Shown here: piece after piece, positions 57,603 to 64,000 of the stretch
How positions within the stretch are numbered: the stretch's first letter is position 1
How the letters are laid out: each line of letters opens with the position of its first letter
Program-made: the position numbers and the translations under genes
The notes under the pieces: generated by a model
What the model saw: the letters and a program-made list of their open reading frames with translations, nothing else
Database searches by the model: none
Told to the model about the DNA's origin: nothing
Origin: Polyporus tsugae
Taxonomy: Eukaryota > Basidiomycota > Agaricomycetes > Polyporales > Polyporaceae
Direction: 5' to 3'
NCBI GenBank assembly: GCA_024305745.1
Contig: JAHRBS010000007.1
Location: forward strand, 310,001 to 374,000
DNA: 64,000 bases

Positions 57603-59950
57603 ACGAGCAGACGACAGTCGCGTATATCCATCGATGCCCGACAGAATGACACCCTCCTCGAGTTCGAGAACTGTGCGTGTTCCCAACGGGGTGTTCCCCA
57701 CCCTCCGTCACCTCCGTCCATGCGATCTCACACTCATACTCCCATGCCTGCCCAGTCAAGAAGAAATTCCTCCTTGCCAACAAGCACATCACCAAGTGCG
57801 TGCGGCCCCCCCCAGTTATATTGAACACTAACACCGACTGTGGCTGGACAATTAGGTTGAACTCGACCCTTAGCGGACGGATCGAAGAACTGAACGCACA
57901 GATATCCACTCTCTACGTCGAGAACCTCCGCCTTCGCGCTTCAGAGATCGCGCTCACCTCGCAGTTGAAGAAGGAACGGGAGAAGTCGAGAAAGATCTTG
58001 GCAGATACGGAGTCCGCGGTGAGCACGACCTTCATCTGTTGAGGCTGTTATATTGGCCCCCCGCACATGCTCTGCATGAAATGAGCTCCTCGATCACCTT
58101 TGCGCGGATCCTGTACTCGAGTTCTTGACGCGTGTCCCATGAGGATACCTATCAGGAGCTGCTCGTGCAGGCGGTTTGGCACAGTGGTCGAAGAGTGGGT
58201 AGGAGACACTACGCAGCCATCCGCATACGCCCGAAGGCTTTTGTGTGGTCAGGTTGAGGCATCTATGAAACTGGGGTAGATGTATGCGTCTGTTCAGGAC
58301 AAAAGCCCTCTTTTGGATCTTGTTTGAAGCTTTTAGGGCGTACGCCTACCATTCAGAGGTGAAGTAGCGGGGAACACCCCCATTTCAAGCTCACGAAGGT
58401 GTTGCCACACGGTACATGTGGGATGTAACAGTATGATGCTCATACCTTCTTCCTTTGCAGACACACTCGCTCATGAAACAATTGGGGCTCATCCGGAAAT
58501 CTTTCGGCGTTCCTCATGGCCGAACTACCCCCGAGTCTTATCCACCACCTCCACGCGCAAGACGTCCAATTCCTGATCCCAACGTCTCCCCACCACCCAA
58601 TCGTATAGCTCGTCCGCCGACAATTCCCGTTCTCGTGGAAGATGAAGAGCCCAATCAGTCGTCTCCGGAAGACATGGACGTGGATGACCTACCGGGATCC
58701 AGCCCAACGCTGCCGAAGAAGCGCACCAAGACCAGGTCAGGGTCGTCTACTACGAGCCGTCTTCCGGTTCCCCTATCGAAGGCGCCGTCCCCACCTGCTG
58801 TCGGGGTGTTACAATTCGAGTTCGACGAGCAATTGGTCAACGCCGGGAAACGACGACCATCTCGGCGACACAGCGGCCTCCTGCCAGTGACCAGCGTCTC
58901 GATCACAGCAGCTGTCGCTGACAACCTCGATCGCGCTCCCAGCCCCGTTCCCGATTCGCCTATACGGAGGGCGTTGGAAGAAGACTATTTGGCGACCGCA
59001 GAGCCTGATGAAGATGAGGTTGAGGCGATACTTCAGAGCGTCACCAAACGGAAGAGCAGGAGGGAGAGCGATCGAGCGCGCGAGTCTGATGCGGAGGTGG
59101 TGGCCCGGCCACGCGAACGCAAGAAGCGCGTTACGGAGCAACTAGCGGATGGTTTAGGGAGTGGCAAGTTCAAACTGAAGGACGTCACCAACGCCCAGGC
59201 GAGCCGCTCGTCTGGTACGTTCAGGAGACATGAAATATACGCGGGTTCTGGTGTCTCACGAACTCTGCATGACACAGATCCCGAGCGGCAGCATACACCG
59301 GACGTCGATGCGCCCACCTCCGCCACCAGCCTAACGAGCACCTCTACTCGGAACTTCCTCTCCACACCCGCCACAACCCCTGCGCCTGGCTCTAAGCCCT
59401 CGTCCCATTTGCCGACACCGCGCTCCTCGAGCCCTATTGCGCCTCCATCTCAGTCCGAGCCGGAGCCCTCGGCGACTGGTCGTGCGCGTAGAGCACGAAG
59501 CAGCGTCAACTACGCGGAACCCAAGCTCAATACGTAAGTCTCCAATCGGGTCCTGTATTTCGATGTCTCGGTAACCAAATGTCTTCTTTCTACAGGAAGA
59601 TGCGAAAGCCCGACCCCGCATCAGCAACTGCGGCGTCAAGACGCTCCTCAGCCTCCACCTCGGCAGCCCACGAGGAGCCTCTACCACTTTCTTCGAGGTC
59701 GTCGTCATCGAACGGTACGGATGTTGATCCTGAGCCTGCGCCCGCGGGTACCACGAAGCGCAAGAAGTCCCGGGTGTACGCCCCTCCGGAAGACGATGAG
59801 GAGAGCGAGGGGACACAGGCCGATGCGGAGTTCGGCAGCCTTCGCACCGGTACATGGGGCGGCGTGGACGGCCGACGGCGCAGCGTCAACGTATCGGGCG
59901 TACGCAGAGTCGAAGGTGACGATACCCGTCGACACAGTATGGCTGTATAG
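57603..59950 (+). CDS. sgo1: Shugoshin, copy 4, start codon lost
   Basis: Identical to copies 2 and 3. The whole gene lies within the window although the unit does not. Confidence 0.8.
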
Positions 59951-62900
59951 CCCCCGTGTTGGGGCCGACCTCCCGTGCCTTCTACCATCGGACTCGGTGG
60001 ACGGGTCGAGGTTACCTTCCGGTCCACCCATCCTGTTCTCATTTCCGATATCTCGACGCCCTAAGTGCTGAGCCCGCTGCACGATGATCGGCGCGCCCGC
60101 AGCGATGCGGTTATATATGTCTATGGTGATGATGACTTTATGGTATTGATATGATATGTACCCTGATGATCCGCGAGACCTTTCAGTTGCCACACTTACT
60201 TACGGCGTCTTCCCGCAACGCGCCAGATATATAATATTTCCCCGGCTTCTTGTCAGTACGCAAGCGGAACGAACCAAGCTGTATCATATGTATCATAACC
60301 ATATTTTCTTCTCCCCGTGAATATATATTCGTTGTGCTTTGTTGACCGTAAGGGTTGCGAAGGCGCCTCCGTTTCCGAATTACTGCGAGCCATGCTTGCA
60401 TGCAAGCATGTTTGACTGTCCGTCATTACTCTCACGCTGGCTCTGGCCAGGCCGAACCAACGACGTTCTAATGGGAGAACTGCCTGCACATCAGCGGACC
60501 TTCCCTTCCGTTCGTCGTCATTCATTAGCATAATATATGGTACATTCCTGTTCCTACAAGACAAAACACTGCGCTGGAACGTAGTGGAGACCCCCACCCC
60601 CGGATGCGCACTGGCACCGAACCTGACTTTCGGCTGCGCGTCGTTTGCGCGTTCGAGACACTGGTGCGAAACGCCTGTCGCGGACGACCTGCCTCGTCGT
60701 CGTAGCGCTGCTGCACGCATCATGTCGTCGCCCGATAGCCGTTGCGAACACCTGACCTGCTTATCGGAAACGCGTCATTGGGGGCTGTTCCATGGCACAC
60801 AGCGAGAACTTGAACTTACTTATCCTGAGGAGCTCGGCCGCCGCAGTTCAAGTATAGGTAGGTGGCGCCACGCTTGTGCGGCGTATGGCAGCGATGCTTG
60901 CATCTGTAGGTGGAAGTCAAGCAAATGCCGCTAACTGGCCTCGCGAGCGCGGTCACCGAGGACAAACAATGGTCGAGAACGCTCTGTGAGACGAACAAAC
61001 AGATGTCAGTCGCCGTGACCGTGGTAGGGAGCAGAAAAAGAGATGGCTTACTGCCGACATCGCCGTCGCACAGCCTATTCGAGCGCGGTCCCAAACAAAA
61101 TCTCGAGCGGACCTGCCACAGTTTCCCACCGGTATTGGAGATGGTCTGCATGCGGACATCATATCCCACGACCTGGACCCAGACAGTTCGGGATTGTCCT
61201 TGCGAGACGGCTTAATTCCCCCTCAATGACTCGGATCGCAGGATATCTGAGGGTAAGGCGTGTCAGCAATACGACAATCTATGTCCGAAATTACATACCC
61301 AAGTGGACACCGCGTGTACCCGTGTGCAAGCCCGAGATAGCCACAGCGAGTCGGCGGGAACGCAGAGCACGCGCAACTGTGCCTTTTACATCGCGCCGCA
61401 GGATGTCACCCCACGCCCAGGATGCCGCTTGCAACGCCTGCTATTCGCACAGAAAAAAGGAACGTCAGAGCGAACACAAGCCACCGATGACATGATGTTG
61501 AAAGGGACGTACCACGTCGTGGCGGCCATCACAGCGACGAGCATGTCGGCGATGGCTCCACCTCGGAAGGTAGGTGTCGTGGATGAGGACGGGTAGGTGA
61601 AGATGACATGGCTACGGGTAGGACAGATGTGAGAGCGAGTTGGAGGCGGATGCTACAAATCCGCTAGCACACTTCTGACCTGCTTTTATGGTCAGCCAGG
61701 CGCCTTATTTTCGCTTCGTATGCGTATTCTTGCAACGCAACCGCGTCTCCGGGAGACAGCGTTGCAATCGATGAATCTTGTCCGCATCGGAAGCGAATTG
61801 TCCCTCTTCGTGTAGCGGTTCATTCCACGGCGCGGAATTGCGCCGCGCCGCATGCAGTTCGTTGGCGGGAAACCCTTAGAAACTATCAGAAATCGCGCTA
61901 TCGACTCATAGTCGTACCTTTTCCCAGCCATTCTGCATATGCGCAGTCCCAAGAATCCTTCGCTTGAACTTCAAGGCGGCGCCGCCCAATATCGCTTGTA
62001 CGGTAGCCCTGTGGGCAAAAGCCCAAATTGATCGACCGTCGCCTTGTACTTCTCAGGGATGCCCGAGACCTCTCTCCGCGGTGCCTGATTGTCCCTGTCA
62101 ATCGGGAGAGCCAAGCAATGAGGTCATCACACTTGCCTCTGGGACGTTCTGAACGGAGTCTGACTTCAGCATGAGCTCTACAATACAGCACGTACACTTG
62201 CCGCTAGGCTTCGACGTCCCGTCCTGAATTCGTCGCGACACATTGAGAGTGCCCCCGCGCGATGCCAAGACTAATTTTCGCGTCGACTGGAGGATGGATC
62301 GCTGGCGCGACAATCGCAAAGAAGCAGCCTTGCCAACCGTCATCTTCGCAATAACGTTTCATATTTGCCAGCGCGATTGGAATCAATCTAGAATGTAGAA
62401 ATGAGGTCATCACGCTAGCCTCAGCGTGACTCTAATTCAATACGAACGGAATCTCGAAATAGCTTACCCAATGAACCTCGGACGTCAGTGTGGAGAAGTG
62501 AGACTGCACGCGCAACACCTTTTAGTCTGACCTTGGTTACCAATTCGTTCGCCTGCTCTCCATCGACCACGGCCGACGTGCACTGGCCGGCCGGCACGTC
62601 CCTCCGTATCTCGGATAGTCTTGCTACGTTTCTCGTACACCGAGTAGTGCACGTTTCAAGTCTGGAAACAATGTGCTAGTCAGTGTGGACCAGAACGTTA
62701 CGCTTGCACCGCCGTAATACCACTCACACGACGACCTCGACCTGCTGACAACTACGTCCGCACGAGACGTCGATCCGGATCGTCTGCCGACGGTTCCCGT
62801 TCACGGAGGGGAGGGTCTTCGTTTTCCAAGACCTGCCTAGCCTAATTTCCGTTGTTAGTGTTCGCATAGGTTGCGCGTACAATCAGGGGAGGCTCGAGTA

Positions 62901-64000
62901 CCGGTAAGAAAGATGAGGCGTACTCCAGCGGTGCCCGGCTTCAATGTAACTTATTGCCAATCACGGAAGTCTAGTCCAGCGCACAGATCTCAGCGCCGAC
63001 AACCGGCACAGTCTGAGCTTTCAAACAGTTGGCCGCGTCCAAACGAGTGCTCGTCCCAGGCATTTAGCACTCAACAGAAATTCGCCAAATTATCATGAAC
63101 TGGCAATTTCCCGAGAAGCCATGGGCTCGACACGACCATGCAACCCGAACGCGTAACTTCCGGTCGCTAGTGCGGCGTCGCGATGAGGGGTGTCATGCCC
63201 AATGTGTCATATATTACCGCCGTCGAGTAAGCCACCGTCTAAGCTTTGAGGACTCGGAGTATAGAGATCGTGCTGAAATACCAGCCCGTCCCCGCCTCTC
63301 AGAGCTCGACAGAAATTCGTCAAGTTATCAAGAACTAGACGAATTCCACACGCCCCGGAATGCGCAACTTCCGGTCCCTAACGAGGCGTCACGCGAGCAC
63401 ATGGAAGGTGGGGCAGGACCGTGCCTTGGGCTCTGCTGCATTCAAACACGACGAAGCCTGGGACCGCGAGTCTCCCCTGATGGGCCCGATTGGCCACAGA
63501 ACACGTCGACGAGATCAATGCAGCAGTAAAAAAGATAACGCACCACGTACATGCGTGTTTCACCTCAGCGGGCTCCGCGCAATTTCGCTTGGGCGACAGC
63601 CCGGCAACGCTCCCGTATGACACCAATTGCCCGGTTGCAGTGTGCCAGCATTGTCGTTGCAGCGTCGCACTCGTGCTAATCAAGGGATCTCAGCTGTCTG
63701 GCATAGCAATGGTCGTCAGCAAACCAGCAATCAGTGCAATGCAACGACTAACCGGGATATTGAGTACTGGCCACACGCTTGTAGATCCCCGTGCAGCTTG
63801 GCCGAACGTGCAGATCTGGTACACAACGTAAACGTCTGCGGTCATACCGCGCGCCTTGGAAACCATTTCGCTTACCACCAGTACGGAGATTGTGAGCGGA
63901 GAATTTGAGGTACGCGAGGTGCACAGTGCCGATCTCGCCTTGGACAGCTTGGCAACGCGACTCCACGCTCGTCGCCGATCTGCGATCCGTGAGTAAGGAC
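57603..64000 (+). repeat. 13-kb tandem unit, copy 4 (cut by window end)
   Basis: The first 6,398 bp of the unit, about 49%, with the same junction as copies 2 and 3. The window ends inside the decayed section, so the right limit of the array is not seen. Confidence 0.9.

Noticed and set aside
18624..64000. Tandem identical units as ribosomal DNA
   Set aside because: The period is in a plausible range, but no rRNA-like sequence was seen and each unit carries spliced protein genes.
18624..64000. Subtelomeric or telomeric array
   Set aside because: No TTAGGG-type runs or RecQ-like helicase genes were seen, and the flank is ordinary housekeeping DNA (PRP4 kinase).

Overview
The window looks like nuclear DNA of a filamentous basidiomycete, probably an agaricomycete. 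The genes are GC-rich and broken by many short introns (about 45-70 nt, GT...AG, with CTAAC/CTGAC-like branch sites). The gene content also fits: F-box protein, PRP4 splicing kinase, shugoshin, DHA2-type transporter, a cyclase with the fungal QWDG motif, and Ty1/copia and possible KDZ-type mobile-element remnants. Nothing bacterial or organellar is visible.

Left part (1-18.6 kb), single-copy. The window opens in the last codons of a Ty1/copia polyprotein, followed by a polypurine tract and a 254-bp LTR (123-376). Next come a 5'-incomplete hypothetical ORF, a probable truncated KDZ-associated ORF, an F-box protein (minus), a small unrecognised pair of exons (minus), a 69-aa protein (minus), a decayed short-chain dehydrogenase (plus), an intron-rich MFS transporter with two microexons (plus), a two-span membrane protein (minus), a cyclase-family enzyme (minus) and the PRP4 kinase (minus). 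PRP4 and shugoshin are divergently arranged around about 325 bp.

Right part (18.6-64 kb), 71% of the window. A 12,993-bp unit is repeated head-to-tail: 18624-31616, 31617-44609, 44610-57602, and a fourth copy cut by the window end. Every open reading frame compared recurs at exactly +12,993 with the same translation, so the copies look identical. Each unit carries shugoshin, a long stretch of decayed sequence, a spliced 194-aa hypothetical gene, a possible small secreted peptide, a spliced ORF broken by one stop codon, and a block of diverged 0.75-0.9 kb inner repeats.

The unit junction is the most informative point. The 120 bp before the shugoshin ATG in copy 1 has a diverged relative (six substitutions and a 2-nt indel up to and including the start codon) at the right end of each unit. 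In copies 2-4 this relative replaces the native 5' region and turns the shugoshin start ATG into ACG. This fits unequal exchange between two short diverged homologies followed by amplification. Copy 1 would then be the only shugoshin with its own promoter and start. An assembly error cannot be excluded from sequence alone.
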